This document shows, piece after piece, positions 8,613 to 16,972 of a stretch of 64,000 nucleotides of DNA. The first letter of the stretch is position 1. Each line of letters begins with the position of its first letter. This DNA is from Arthrobacter sp. UNC362MFTsu5.1 (GTDB lineage: Bacteria > Actinomycetota > Actinomycetes > Actinomycetales > Micrococcaceae), in the NCBI RefSeq assembly GCF_000685965.1, contig NZ_JMLE01000003.1, positions 124,001 through 188,000 of the forward strand. Direction: 5' to 3'. The position numbers and the translations under genes are program-made. The notes beneath the pieces were generated by a model, which saw only the letters and a list, made by a program, of their open reading frames with translations, did no database searches and was not told the DNA's origin.

Positions 8613-9560
8613 CTAGGCCTCCTTGGCGGCGTTGCGCCGTTCCATCATGAAGTAGACAACCGTGACCAGCAGGGACAGCACCAGGCCGAGGGCGCCGATG
8701 GCTGCCGCGCGGCCCAGTTCCTGGTTGCTGAAGGCCTGACGGTAGACGTTGACGACGAGGGTGTTAGTGGTGTCCACGGGGCCGCCGCCGGTCAGGAGGT
8801 AAATGATCTCGAAACGGCGGATGGACCAGATCGTCATGAGCAGCGTGACCACCCTGACGGTGGGGGCGATGTGCGGCCAGGTGACGGCCTTGAACGTCTC
8901 CAGCGCACCGGCGCCGTCCATGCGGGTCGCTTCGTAGAGTTCGCTCGGGATGGACTGCAGCGAGGCGAGGACCACAAGCATGACCAGGGGCATGACTTTC
9001 CAGACCGAAGTCAGGACGACGGCGGCCATCCCGAATTTCGGATCGACCAGCCAGCCCTGCTGACCGACTCCGAGGACTCCGACCACTTCGTTCAGGACGC
9101 CGTCGGACCGGTTGAAGATCCAGCTGAAGATCAGGGCGGTGGCCACGGTGGGGACGGCCCAGGGGAAGGTGATGATGGCCCGGACAATGGTGCGTCCCTT
9201 GAAGGCCTGGTTCAGGAGCAGTGCTGATCCGGCGCCGATGGCGACGGCGAAGATCACGGTCGCTGCCGTGTACAGGATGGTGGCGCCGAGCGAGTTGTAG
9301 AACTGCGGGCTGCTGAGCAGGCGGGAGTAGTTCTCCAGCCCGACGCCGGTTCCGCCGTCGGGCTTGACGAGCGGGGTTTTGGTGAAGCTGAGCTGGATGC
9401 CCTGCACCACCGGAACGATCATGAAAATGATCAGATACACGACGGCGGGGCCGATGTAGATGTACGGGGAGATCCTCTGCCACATGTGATGCCGGGAAGG
9501 GGCATCCTGGATGGGAGGCTGCGCCACGGCGGGCGGGGAGATCGAAGTTCGGAGCGACAT
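8613..9560 (-). CDS. Carbohydrate ABC transporter permease (MalF family)
   Basis: Inner-membrane permease, 315 residues, with N-terminal helix PYIYIGPAVVYLIIFMIVPVVQ and the EAA loop ELYEATRMDGAGALETFKAVTWPHI near the C-terminal third, as in MalF/UgpA proteins. The frame is open upstream to 9773 but the ATG at 9560 (MSLRTSISPPAV) is preceded by an AAGGATCC-like ribosome site and lies just after the binding-protein stop. It pairs with the downstream MalG-type subunit. Confidence 0.91.
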   Translation of the reverse strand: MSLRTSISPPAVAQPPIQDAPSRHHMWQRISPYIYIGPAVVYLIIFMIVPVVQGIQLSFTKTPLVKPDGGTGVGLENYSRLLSSPQFYNSLGATILYTAATVIFAVAIGAGSALLLNQAFKGRTIVRAIITFPWAVPTVATALIFSWIFNRSDGVLNEVVGVLGVGQQGWLVDPKFGMAAVVLTSVWKVMPLVMLVVLASLQSIPSELYEATRMDGAGALETFKAVTWPHIAPTVRVVTLLMTIWSIRRFEIIYLLTGGGPVDTTNTLVVNVYRQAFSNQELGRAAAIGALGLVLSLLVTVVYFMMERRNAAKEA

Positions 9561-9586
9561 TGCCCGGATCCTTTGCCTAGGTCTTC

Positions 9587-10852
9587 TCAGCCAAGCAGCT
9601 GAGTTACTTGTGTCTGTGCGGTGGCGAGTGCCTTGGCAGCGTCGCCGCCGTCCACGAGGTAGCGTTCCACCTGCGTCATGACCTCGCGCATGATGGCCTT
9701 GGTCTGTGCCTCGTAGCCCCGGATGAGGGGGCTGCGCGATTCGGAGGCGAGGTCGATGAACGCCTTGGCCCACGGATTGGCTGCGGCGTAGTCGGGAGCC
9801 AGCGGCACGTCGGTGGCCAGTGTTGACGGGCCCATTGCCGCACGGAGCGCCGCCTGGCCTTCATCGGAACCGACCCAGCCGACGAAGTCGACGGCGAGGT
9901 TCTTGTTCTTGCCGTACCCGTTGACTGCCAGCACGATTTCCTGGTGGGCCGAAGGCTTGGGCAGCGGAATCCGTTCGGCAAAGCCGATGTCGGCCGACGT
10001 CAGGGCTTTGGAGGACCGCAGGATGCCGGCCACCGTGGAGGAGACGTCGATCATCATGCCCAGGCGGCCTTCGCGGAACTTGGTGCGCATCGTTGAGGCG
10101 TCATCGCCAATGGGCATGGCACCCGAGCGGTAGATCTCGCCGAAAGCCTTAACGCCGGCGATGTTCTCCGCCGAGTCGATGGTGGGGCGTGAGCCGTCCG
10201 ACCAGGATCCGCCGTGTCCGTAGGTCCACACGTCGAAGTCCATGAACCAGGAGTCGAATTCCGTCATCTGGTGGCGGACACCGAAGCCGTCCAGGCCTGT
10301 TGCGGAACGGATCTGGCTCGCGGCCGAGATCAGTTCAGTGACGTTCGTCGGCGGGGTCACCCCCGCCTTGTCCATGATCTTGCGGTTCCAGAAGAAGTTC
10401 CAGTTCAGCCGTTCCCACGTGATCCCGTACTGCACGCCGTTGACCAGGCCGGATTTATTGGTGTGGTTGAACGGGGTGCCCTTGTGCGAGGAGATGACGG
10501 AACTCAGCGGAGCCAGGATGCCGGCGTCGGCCAGCGGATAGAAATTGACGTCCTGGACGACAAAGACGTCCGGCCCGCCCTTGCCGCCGAGCTCGGTGTT
10601 CAGCTTGTCGGCGAAGGAAAGGAACGGCGTGGTGCTCTGGGCCAGGACGGCGGACGGATTCACCTTCTGGTAGGCCTGGATGGCCTTCCACATGGCCTCG
10701 CCGCGGCCCGGTTCGAGCCACTGCCAGCTGCCAAACTTCAAGGTGCCCCCGGCCGACGCGGCACGGTTGGGGTCGATTCCCGGGGTGGCCCCGCAGCCGG
10801 CGAGCACCATGCTCGCCGCGGCGGCTCCCAGGAAAGTGCGGCGGTCGATCAT
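9587..10852 (-). CDS. ABC transporter extracellular solute-binding lipoprotein, family 1
   Basis: Binding protein for the sugar-type importer, 421 residues. The N-terminus combines a twin-arginine-like DRRTFLG (residues 3-9) with a lipobox LAGC (Cys20), so export may be Tat-dependent followed by lipidation. The body has family 1 features such as KFGSWQWLEPGRGEAMWKAIQAYQKVNPS near the start and GGKGGPDVFVVQDVNFYPLADAG. The ATG overlaps the stop of the oxidoreductase by ATGA, an unusual placement for a binding-protein gene, which normally has its own strong initiation site. Ligand unknown. Confidence 0.92.
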   Translation of the reverse strand: MIDRRTFLGAAAASMVLAGCGATPGIDPNRAASAGGTLKFGSWQWLEPGRGEAMWKAIQAYQKVNPSAVLAQSTTPFLSFADKLNTELGGKGGPDVFVVQDVNFYPLADAGILAPLSSVISSHKGTPFNHTNKSGLVNGVQYGITWERLNWNFFWNRKIMDKAGVTPPTNVTELISAASQIRSATGLDGFGVRHQMTEFDSWFMDFDVWTYGHGGSWSDGSRPTIDSAENIAGVKAFGEIYRSGAMPIGDDASTMRTKFREGRLGMMIDVSSTVAGILRSSKALTSADIGFAERIPLPKPSAHQEIVLAVNGYGKNKNLAVDFVGWVGSDEGQAALRAAMGPSTLATDVPLAPDYAAANPWAKAFIDLASESRSPLIRGYEAQTKAIMREVMTQVERYLVDGGDAAKALATAQTQVTQLLG

Positions 10853-12201
10853 GTCGCCGGCACCACTTCGAGTGCGAGGGCCTCCGTCTCGCGCCGCAGC
10901 TTCAGCGCCTCTTCCAGGGAGTTGTCGATCTCGACGTCGTCCCAGCCGACGATGCCGCCTTCGGGGACGTCGTTGACGAGTTTGACGTGGTGGGCCATGG
11001 CGACGGGAAGGGCGCGGTCCCGGACGGACTTTTCGGCCGAGATCAGCTTGCCCCAGACCGTGAAGCCGCCTTCGCCGTCGAGGATTTCCCCGGCGTGCAG
11101 GTCCTTCTTGGCGCAGGCGACGACGTCGGCGTGGAAGCCTTCCGGGGCGCCGGTGGCCACACCGCGGAGCACCGCGTTGGCGATGGAGACGTTGAGCTCC
11201 AGTCCCACGTAGTGGTAGGGGCGGTAGAGGGCGGCGTACTGGCCGGTGGGGTCCGGGTGCCAGGGGTATTCCTGGAAGCAGCCGGAGACGTACTTGTTGG
11301 TGGCCTTCACCACGACGAAGACGCCTTCCTGGGTGTTGTGGGGGATCCAGTCGCCTTCACGCGTCACGCTGGACATCACGTCGACGCTGCCGGCATTGCT
11401 GAGGACGCCGCCGTCGGCCGCCGGACGGCAGATCGTGGCGATCTGTTCGACGTCGCCGGGTGTGAACGTCAGCCCTTCGTCGGACGGACGCAGGCCCGCC
11501 GCATTGGCTACGGCTGCCATCTCGATGGCGGCCTTGGTGCCGTCACGGAAAGACGTGTGCATGTAGGGGTTGAGCTGGCCGGAGTCCGTCAGCTCCTTCG
11601 AGAACTCCCAGTTTTCCCAGACGTTGTCCGGGTTCATCTGGTGGTAGTGCGAGAGGTACTTGGCGCCCTTGCCGGCGCAGACGACGTCGAAGCCGGAGGT
11701 CCGGGCCCAGTCGACGAGTTCCCAGATCAGCGCGGGCTGGTCGCCGTACGCCAGTGAATAGACGACGCCGGCCTCCCTGGCCCGCTTGGCCAGCGCCGGG
11801 CCGGCGAGGGCATCGGCCTCGACCGTGACCATGATGATGTGCTTGCCGGTTTCGATGGCGCGGAGCGCGTGGTTGATGCCGACAATCGGGTTACCGGTGG
11901 CCTCGACGATGACGTCCAGGTCCGCGTCGAAGAGGACGGATGCGTCGGTCACCACGGTGGTGGCCCTCGTGGCGATGGCCGTCCCGATGTCTTCAACGAA
12001 GGCTTCCTCGGGCCAGTCCACAAGCTTCAGTGCGCCCTTGGCGCGTTCCGCATTGATGTCGGCGATGGCCACCACGTGGATGCCGGGGATGTTGCGGGCC
12101 TGTGCCAGGTACATCGTGCCGAAACGTCCGGCACCGATCAGCCCCACGCGGATGGGGGCGCCTTCGGCCTCGCGTTCGGTCAGAAGTTTGTGCAGGTTCA
12201 T
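10849..12201 (-). CDS. NAD(P)-dependent oxidoreductase with SAF-type C-terminus (Gfo/Idh/MocA- or homoserine-dehydrogenase-like N-domain)
   Basis: First gene of the LacI-controlled transporter operon, 450 residues. Residues 18-40 form a Rossmann entry (RVGLIGAGRFGTMYLAQA) and the middle has DLDVIVEATGNPIVGINHAL and GKHIIMVTVEADALAGP, seen in homoserine-dehydrogenase-like and SAF-domain oxidoreductases of sugar acid and branched-sugar pathways. The C-terminal third (GVATGAPEGFHADVVACAKKDLHAGEILDGEGGFTVWGKL) looks like an SAF/antifreeze-like segment. GAAAGGTAG precedes the ATG. It likely reduces or oxidises the imported compound; exact substrate unknown. Confidence 0.82.
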   Translation of the reverse strand: MNLHKLLTEREAEGAPIRVGLIGAGRFGTMYLAQARNIPGIHVVAIADINAERAKGALKLVDWPEEAFVEDIGTAIATRATTVVTDASVLFDADLDVIVEATGNPIVGINHALRAIETGKHIIMVTVEADALAGPALAKRAREAGVVYSLAYGDQPALIWELVDWARTSGFDVVCAGKGAKYLSHYHQMNPDNVWENWEFSKELTDSGQLNPYMHTSFRDGTKAAIEMAAVANAAGLRPSDEGLTFTPGDVEQIATICRPAADGGVLSNAGSVDVMSSVTREGDWIPHNTQEGVFVVVKATNKYVSGCFQEYPWHPDPTGQYAALYRPYHYVGLELNVSIANAVLRGVATGAPEGFHADVVACAKKDLHAGEILDGEGGFTVWGKLISAEKSVRDRALPVAMAHHVKLVNDVPEGGIVGWDDVEIDNSLEEALKLRRETEALALEVVPAT

Positions 12202-12478
12202 AACTACCTTTCAATGGGTGCGGCTCCATCCCGTGTGGATGGCCGGCGGAAAGCATCGGGTCCGCCGCAGCGTTGCGGTGAAGTGACGCTCAGGCGGGTG
12301 GCTGGGGTGTGCTGCCTCAATCCCGGGCGGTGCTGCGGTAGACAATCGGCTCCGAAGTAAACATAATGGAACCGGTTCCACTTTTATGTCATACCTGCTC
12401 GACGAGGTCAATACCCTAGTCTGAAAAAGTTCCCGCCGGAGGTTCCGGGGAGCCGCAGTAGCCGATGGAGGAGTACAC
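12202..12478. promoter_or_regulatory. Divergent promoter region between oxidoreductase and lacI-type genes
   Basis: This 277-base gap separates the - strand ABC operon from the + strand LacI regulator. Its only obvious element is the perfect palindrome listed at 12367-12380. The position allows one regulator to control both directions. No clear consensus promoter hexamers stand out by eye. Confidence 0.6.
12367..12380. promoter_or_regulatory. Putative LacI-family operator TGGAACCGGTTCCA
   Basis: Perfect 14-bp palindrome with central CG, the usual LacI-family operator architecture. It lies in the divergent promoter next to a lacI-type gene. The core GAACCGGTTC occurs again at 13557-13566 before the next + strand gene. 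Confidence 0.8.
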
Positions 12479-13507
12479 GTGCAGAAGCAGCCGACCATAC
12501 GCGATGTTGCCGCGGCTGCGGGGGTGTCCGTCGCCGTCGTCTCCCGCGTCCTTAATCCGGGCTCCGGTCCCGTGGCGGAGGCAACCAGGAACCGTGTCAA
12601 CGAGGTGATGGCAACCCTTGGCTACCACCCCCGTACGGCGGCCAGGGAGCTGAAGCACGGGCCTCCCACCACGCTGGGACTGCTCCTTGCCGACGTCTCC
12701 AATCCCTTCTTCGCCCGCCTGGCGGACCAGGTTGTCCAGGAAGCGCACTCCCGCGGGATCCAGGTGCTGCTCATGACCACGCAGGAGGACGACCAGCTGG
12801 AATCGGAGCGTCTCTCCACGCTCATTGAGCGACGGGTCAGCGGCATCATCGCCACTCCTACGGGGAACAACCTGGAAATCTGGAAGAAGCTCCAGGACAT
12901 GGGGACCGACGTGGTCTTCGTCGACCGCTCCATCCCGGCGCTGCCGGCGGTGGACGTCGTGACCATCAACAACATTGAGTCGGCAAGGTCCGCCACGGCC
13001 CTGCTGGCTGCGCACGGACACCGCCGCATTGCAATCATCTCCGGCCCGGCGACATCAACTACCGGGCGCGACCGGATCGCGGGCTACCGCGAAGCCCTGG
13101 AGTCCGCCGGCTTGGAGCAGGACGACCTGCTCATCCGCTCCGCTGCCTTCCGCGGTGCCGCCGGTGGAGATGCCATGACGGCGCTGCTCAACCTGGCCGA
13201 TCCGCCTACCGCGCTGGTGGTGGCCAATACCGCCCAGGTAACGGCCGTACTCCGGCGCCTGGCACACGCCGGGGTCTCGATTCCCGATGAGCTCTCGGTC
13301 ATCGTGTTCGAGGATTCACCGTGGACCGAGCTCATGACCCCGCCGCTGACGATTGTCCGGCAGCCCATCGACCTGCTGGCCAGGCACTCCGTGCAGCTGG
13401 CTCTCTCCAGGGCGAGCGGGAAAAGTTCCGGAAAGCCGACGGTGGTCCGTGTCGACGCCGAACTTATCGAACGGTCCAGCGTGGCCCGGCCGAGGGTACG
13501 CACGTAA
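12479..13507 (+). CDS. LacI family transcriptional regulator
   Basis: DNA-binding repressor of 342 residues. The N-terminal HTH and hinge helix read TIRDVAAAAGVSVAVVSRVL (about 5-25) and HPRTAARELKHG (about 50-61); the rest is the periplasmic-binding-protein-like effector domain with FFARLADQVVQEAHSRGIQVLL and the C-terminal SVIVFEDSPWTELMTPPLT. It starts at GTG with GGAGG nearby. It sits divergently from the ABC operon and just before the dehydrogenase gene, with near-identical palindromes on both sides, so it probably represses both and itself until a sugar-like inducer binds. Confidence 0.92.
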   Translation: MQKQPTIRDVAAAAGVSVAVVSRVLNPGSGPVAEATRNRVNEVMATLGYHPRTAARELKHGPPTTLGLLLADVSNPFFARLADQVVQEAHSRGIQVLLMTTQEDDQLESERLSTLIERRVSGIIATPTGNNLEIWKKLQDMGTDVVFVDRSIPALPAVDVVTINNIESARSATALLAAHGHRRIAIISGPATSTTGRDRIAGYREALESAGLEQDDLLIRSAAFRGAAGGDAMTALLNLADPPTALVVANTAQVTAVLRRLAHAGVSIPDELSVIVFEDSPWTELMTPPLTIVRQPIDLLARHSVQLALSRASGKSSGKPTVVRVDAELIERSSVARPRVRT

Positions 13508-13554
13508 GTTTCCCGGACGGCGATTTACGCGGATCGACTCCCATGGTACAAAAA

Positions 13555-13570
13555 GTGAACCGGTTCCACT
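13555..13570. promoter_or_regulatory. Putative LacI-family operator, second copy
   Basis: The sequence GTGAACCGGTTCCACT contains the perfect core GAACCGGTTC and shares 13 of 14 positions with the palindrome at 12367. It lies 91 bases before the ATG of the next + strand gene and 47 bases after the regulator stop. Confidence 0.75.
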
Positions 13571-13660
13571 TTGATTCCACTCCGGCTCTACTGCAGTTCC
13601 CCGGGCCCCCGCGCACAGCCGCGCCAGCGGCCGCCGCCCCCCAACCCAAAGGACTTGAAC

Positions 13661-14584
13661 ATGACGGAAACCCCGCGACCCTCGCTTGCCCTCCTGGGCC
13701 TCGGCCCCATGGGCGGCCCCATGGCCCGCCGACTGCTCGACCAAGGCGGCGGCCTCACCGTCTGGAACCGGACCTCCGCGAAAGTCGAACCCTTGGTTGG
13801 GCTGGGTGCGCGCGGTGCCACGTCGCCCGCGGACGCCGCGGCCGACGTCGTTCTTACCGTTCTGCCAGACCTGGAGCAGGTCGAATCGCTGTTGCCTGGA
13901 CCGGATGGATTGCTGGCAGGCTGGTCGGCCAAGGGCATTGCCCGCCCCATCCTCGTAGTTCATGGCACCGTGTCGCCCATCGCCGTCGCGGCCTTTGCAG
14001 AACGCCTGCTTCGTGATCACGGGGTCACGGTCCTTGATGCGCCGGTCAGTGGTGGCACCGTCGGCGCGGAGAACGGAGCCCTCAGCATCATGGTGGGTGG
14101 CGACCAGGCAACGGCCCACTCCGTGGAGCCCGTCTTCGCCGCCATGGGCACCACGGTCCGGTACATGGGACCGAGCGGATCGGGGGCGCTCGCCAAGGCC
14201 TGCAATCAAATCGTCGTCGCCGCCACCGTGACCGCGGTCTCCGAGGCCATGCTGCTTGCCGGCAAGGGAGGCATTGACCTTTCAGTGATGCTGGAGCTGC
14301 TTCAGGGCGGGCTAGCCGATTCCGCTGTGCTCCGGCAAAAGGGCTACCGGTGGATCAGTAACGATTTCGACGGCGGCGGCAGCGCCCGGAACCAGCTCAA
14401 AGACCTGGGCTTCATTCGGGACGCGGCGTCATCAGGAGGCCTGGAACTGCCGCTGACCAGTACGGTAACGGGGCTGTTCGGCGAGATGGTGACCCAGGGT
14501 GACGGCGCCCTCGACCACACGGGCATCCACGGCACCCTCGCGCGCCGGTCGCAGGAGTCGGCCGGATCGGCTGCACAGCTGTAG
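13661..14584 (+). CDS. NAD(P)-dependent beta-hydroxyacid dehydrogenase (HIBADH / tartronate semialdehyde reductase family)
   Basis: Cytoplasmic dehydrogenase of 307 residues. It has the Rossmann site LLGLGPMGGPMARRLL (about 9-25), the substrate-binding DAPVSGGTVGAENG near 125 and the catalytic-lysine helix GALAKACNQIVVAATV near 172, all family hallmarks. The ATG at 13661 has AAAGGACTT upstream; a longer frame back to 13571 overlaps the operator and is rejected. With its own LacI-type operator it likely belongs to the same regulon as the divergent ABC operon and acts on a semialdehyde or hydroxyacid intermediate. Confidence 0.9.
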   Translation: MTETPRPSLALLGLGPMGGPMARRLLDQGGGLTVWNRTSAKVEPLVGLGARGATSPADAAADVVLTVLPDLEQVESLLPGPDGLLAGWSAKGIARPILVVHGTVSPIAVAAFAERLLRDHGVTVLDAPVSGGTVGAENGALSIMVGGDQATAHSVEPVFAAMGTTVRYMGPSGSGALAKACNQIVVAATVTAVSEAMLLAGKGGIDLSVMLELLQGGLADSAVLRQKGYRWISNDFDGGGSARNQLKDLGFIRDAASSGGLELPLTSTVTGLFGEMVTQGDGALDHTGIHGTLARRSQESAGSAAQL

Positions 14585-14653
14585 CCACGGGGTGCGGGCA
14601 GCCGCCTAAACAACGTCAGCTTGTCAACTGCGTCAGCTTGGGCTGGCGTTCGG

Positions 14654-15157
14654 TTAGAGGCGGAGTTCCATAAAAACGCTGTTGGGATCCAGGGAGTAGC
14701 CGGCAAAGGGAGGGCACTCAGTGAATCCGTTGCGGACGTACAGGCGCCGCGCGGGCGCGAAATAGTCCTCGGTTCCGGTCTCAAGATAGATGCGCTCGAA
14801 GTCCCGGGACCTGGCGGCGTCCAGGATGTGCCGGAGCATCAGGGTGGCGACGCCCCGCCCCCGCGCGCTTGCTGTGGTGCGCATGGACTTGATTTCGCCG
14901 TATCTGGCCGGGCCGTGCTTCGCTGATTCGTGCTCGGCTGAGCCGGGCGGGGAATCGAGGACCTTGAGCGCGCCGCAGCCCAGGAGCTCGCCGTCCTCGC
15001 GGGCCGTCCAGAACGTGATGGACGGAGCGGACAGCGCTGAATGGTCGAGTGCGTGCACGCTTTCGGCCGGCGAGGTGGCGAACATGTCTGCCAGGTGCTC
15101 GCTTAGGAGTTGGCTGACGTCCTCCCGTGCGGGGTCGTCCTGGTCAATGTGGATCAT
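14654..15157 (-). CDS. GNAT family N-acetyltransferase
   Basis: Cytoplasmic acetyl-CoA-dependent acetyltransferase of 167 residues. The acetyl-CoA loop and strand are visible as IKSMRTTASARGRGVATLMLRHIL (about 88-111, RGRGVA being the Q/RxxGxG/A motif), followed by YLETGTEDYFAPARRLYVRNGFTEC, typical of the family C-terminus. The ATG at 15157 (MIHIDQDDPAREDV) is preferred; a GTG at 15202 would extend it by 15 residues. Acceptor unknown. It is transcribed away from the adjacent hydrolase. Confidence 0.88.
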   Translation of the reverse strand: MIHIDQDDPAREDVSQLLSEHLADMFATSPAESVHALDHSALSAPSITFWTAREDGELLGCGALKVLDSPPGSAEHESAKHGPARYGEIKSMRTTASARGRGVATLMLRHILDAARSRDFERIYLETGTEDYFAPARRLYVRNGFTECPPFAGYSLDPNSVFMELRL

Positions 15158-15237
15158 CGCCCCAAATTTACCGGCGGTCCGAGCCACTATGAAAACCGCC
15201 ACAGCGCCCTGCCCGTCCGGAAAGATACAGTGTCACC

Positions 15238-16038
15238 GTGAACATTGCCTTGGCCCCGGATGGCGCCGCGCTGGCGTGGACCGAGCAGGGCCACGGGGAG
15301 CCGCTGCTGCTGATCGCCGGGCAGGCAACGGCCATGGACGGCTGGGGGCCAACCGCGGAGGCGCTGGCCGAACATTTCCGGGTCATCCGCTTCGACCACC
15401 GGGGAATCGGCAGAAGCAGCGACGGCGACGCCGACCGGTACACCACCAGGTTCCTGGCCGCCGATGCCGCCGCCGTCCTGGCTGCCGCCGGCGCCGAACG
15501 CGCCCATGTGTACGGTCACTCGATGGGTGGCAGGATCGCCCAGTGGCTCGCCATTGATCATCCACAACGTGTCCGCGCGCTGGTCCTGGCCGCGACGAGC
15601 GGCGGGAAGCTGGCCGGGGCGGAGCCCTCCCGGGAAGCCATGGACGCGCTGGTCAGCGGCGATGCCGGCCGGCTGGCGGCGTTGTTCTTCGATCCCGCAT
15701 GGGCGGCGGACCACCCCGACGCCGTCCGCGTCTTCTTCAATTCGCGGGCGTCCGCCTGGGCGAAATCCCGCCACTTCCGCGCCAGCCGGGAACACGATGC
15801 CTGGAGCCGGCTGGCGTCCGTCCAGTCACCAACGCTCATCCTCCACGGCACCGCAGATCCGTTGACTCCGCTGCAGAATGCCGTCCGGATGCACGGGCAC
15901 ATCCGCCGCTCCACGCTGGTCAGGGTTCCCGGCGCCGGCCACGGCCTTCACCTGGACCGTCCCGAAACCATCCAGTGGATCCGGCAATTCATCACGGCTC
16001 ATCACGGCAAAACCGTCACCGTAAAAGCACCGCAGTAA
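15238..16038 (+). CDS. Alpha/beta hydrolase
   Basis: Serine hydrolase of 266 residues starting at GTG. The nucleophile elbow GHSMGG is near residue 98-103, oxyanion/HG region is GQATAMDGWGP in place of the commoner HGxPG, the acid is in LILHGTADPLTPL near 203, and the catalytic His is in GAGHGLHLDRPE near 239. The family includes esterases, dehalogenases and dienelactone/C-C hydrolases; no specific role can be read. It is monocistronic and divergent from the acetyltransferase. Confidence 0.88.
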   Translation: MNIALAPDGAALAWTEQGHGEPLLLIAGQATAMDGWGPTAEALAEHFRVIRFDHRGIGRSSDGDADRYTTRFLAADAAAVLAAAGAERAHVYGHSMGGRIAQWLAIDHPQRVRALVLAATSGGKLAGAEPSREAMDALVSGDAGRLAALFFDPAWAADHPDAVRVFFNSRASAWAKSRHFRASREHDAWSRLASVQSPTLILHGTADPLTPLQNAVRMHGHIRRSTLVRVPGAGHGLHLDRPETIQWIRQFITAHHGKTVTVKAPQ

Positions 16039-16144
16039 AACGCCGCCGCGCCATGCAGCCAGCGGTATTTTTTGGAAACTGGCATAAAAAATATAAGTGT
16101 GTATGGTACTGGGTAAGCACAACACATTGAAAGGTGTGATTCCA

Positions 16145-16279
16145 ATGTCGGGAAAATCGCCCAGAAGCGCTGACGCCAAAAAATCGGGAAAATCTATTCT
16201 CGAAAAGCGTGCTGATAAAAAAGCCAAAAATGAAACTAGTGAAATCCAGTTCATCAAGCCGCGGAAGAACCAGCGCTAA
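16145..16279 (+). CDS. Small basic conserved-type protein (44 residues)
   Basis: A 44-residue very lysine-rich protein, MSGKSPRSADAKKSGKSILEKR..., with about a dozen Lys/Arg residues and no hydrophobic segment. A clear AAAGGTG ribosome site precedes the ATG at 16145. I recall similar short MSGKSPR-SGKSIKEKRADKKAK proteins as hypothetical genes in Arthrobacter relatives, which supports it being real, but that is memory, not a search. Function unknown; basic and probably disordered, so it might bind RNA or DNA. It lies in a locally AT-rich patch. Confidence 0.75.
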   Translation: MSGKSPRSADAKKSGKSILEKRADKKAKNETSEIQFIKPRKNQR

Positions 16280-16382
16280 CATCCTGCGGGCGGCCGAACG
16301 GGAGACTCCTAGCCCCCGTCGGCTGCCCGCGCCACTCGCCGCATTGGTGCCTTTCAACCCGTTCAGTTCCAAGGACAAGACC

Positions 16383-16727
16383 ATGAACACTCCCTGCAAC
16401 GCACTGATCGTCCCGGCCCGCCTCACCCAGCCGGTGCGCATCGAAGCCGTGAATACGGACATGGCCGCACTGCAGAAACTGATTGCGGGAAACATCGGAT
16501 CCATCACGGGCGCAGACTGGCATGTCTTCCTGAATGACGAGGGAAGCCGCATGCCCCAGAACCCCAGGGCCGAGGTGCTCATCCGTGAGGCCGGCGTCGA
16601 TATCCACGACTGTGTTTACGGCACAGCGGTATTTCTTGGCCACACAAAGTATGTTCAGGAATCGGATGTTCCGCGCCATATAATTCTTCTGGCTGAGCAC
16701 CTTTTCGAACTTCCGCTGGCTGCTTGA
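16383..16727 (+). CDS. DUF3846-type protein
   Basis: Protein of 114 residues beginning MNTPCNALIVPARLTQPVRIEAV. The layout (N-terminal phrase ALIVPA.., VRIE, then LQKLIAGNIGSITG, WHVFLNDEG and GTAVFLGHT) is that of DUF3846, a small domain common in actinobacterial genomes, plasmids and phages, with no known function. The ATG at 16383 follows CAAGGACAAGACC; a longer frame from 16209 overlaps the preceding small gene and is less likely. It ends in an AT-rich, structured 3' region. Confidence 0.78.
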   Translation: MNTPCNALIVPARLTQPVRIEAVNTDMAALQKLIAGNIGSITGADWHVFLNDEGSRMPQNPRAEVLIREAGVDIHDCVYGTAVFLGHTKYVQESDVPRHIILLAEHLFELPLAA

Positions 16728-16833
16728 TCAGCAAAGTATATAAATTAGTGGATTAGCATAATTGCGTTTGTTGGGAAATGATTTCGTCGAGTTGGATCTT
16801 TGTTTCGTCCCAGAACAATTCTGCTGATCAAAA
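16724..16833. repeat. Widely spaced 10-bp inverted repeat in AT-rich 3' region
   Basis: TTGATCAGCA at 16724-16733 is the exact reverse complement of TGCTGATCAA at 16824-16833, followed by a run of seven A. The 90 bases between are unusually AT-rich for this genome. It could be a long-range terminator-like fold at the end of the DUF3846 gene, or a remnant of a mobile element boundary. Confidence 0.45.
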
Positions 16834-16844
16834 AAACCACGAAA

Positions 16845-16885
16845 CCGGACGACGGAGGGTAACGCCCCCGCCGTCGCCCGGTTCA
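16845..16885. terminator. GC-rich hairpin, copy 2 of the dispersed family
   Basis: Arms AACCGGACGACGG and CCGTCGCCCGGTT pair with two mismatches around an imperfect GGAGGG/CCCCC top. It lies between convergent genes (DUF3846 and the CodA-like deaminase) and is a variant of the hairpins at 6053, 24632, 42891 and 50398. Confidence 0.65.
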
Positions 16886-16972
16886 CCACGCCACTGTCCT
16901 CGCGGGGACGCTGACCGGGGTCTCCGAAAGGGGCCGGCGACAGCAGGCCAGCCAGCCCGGCAACTCGGCTGA

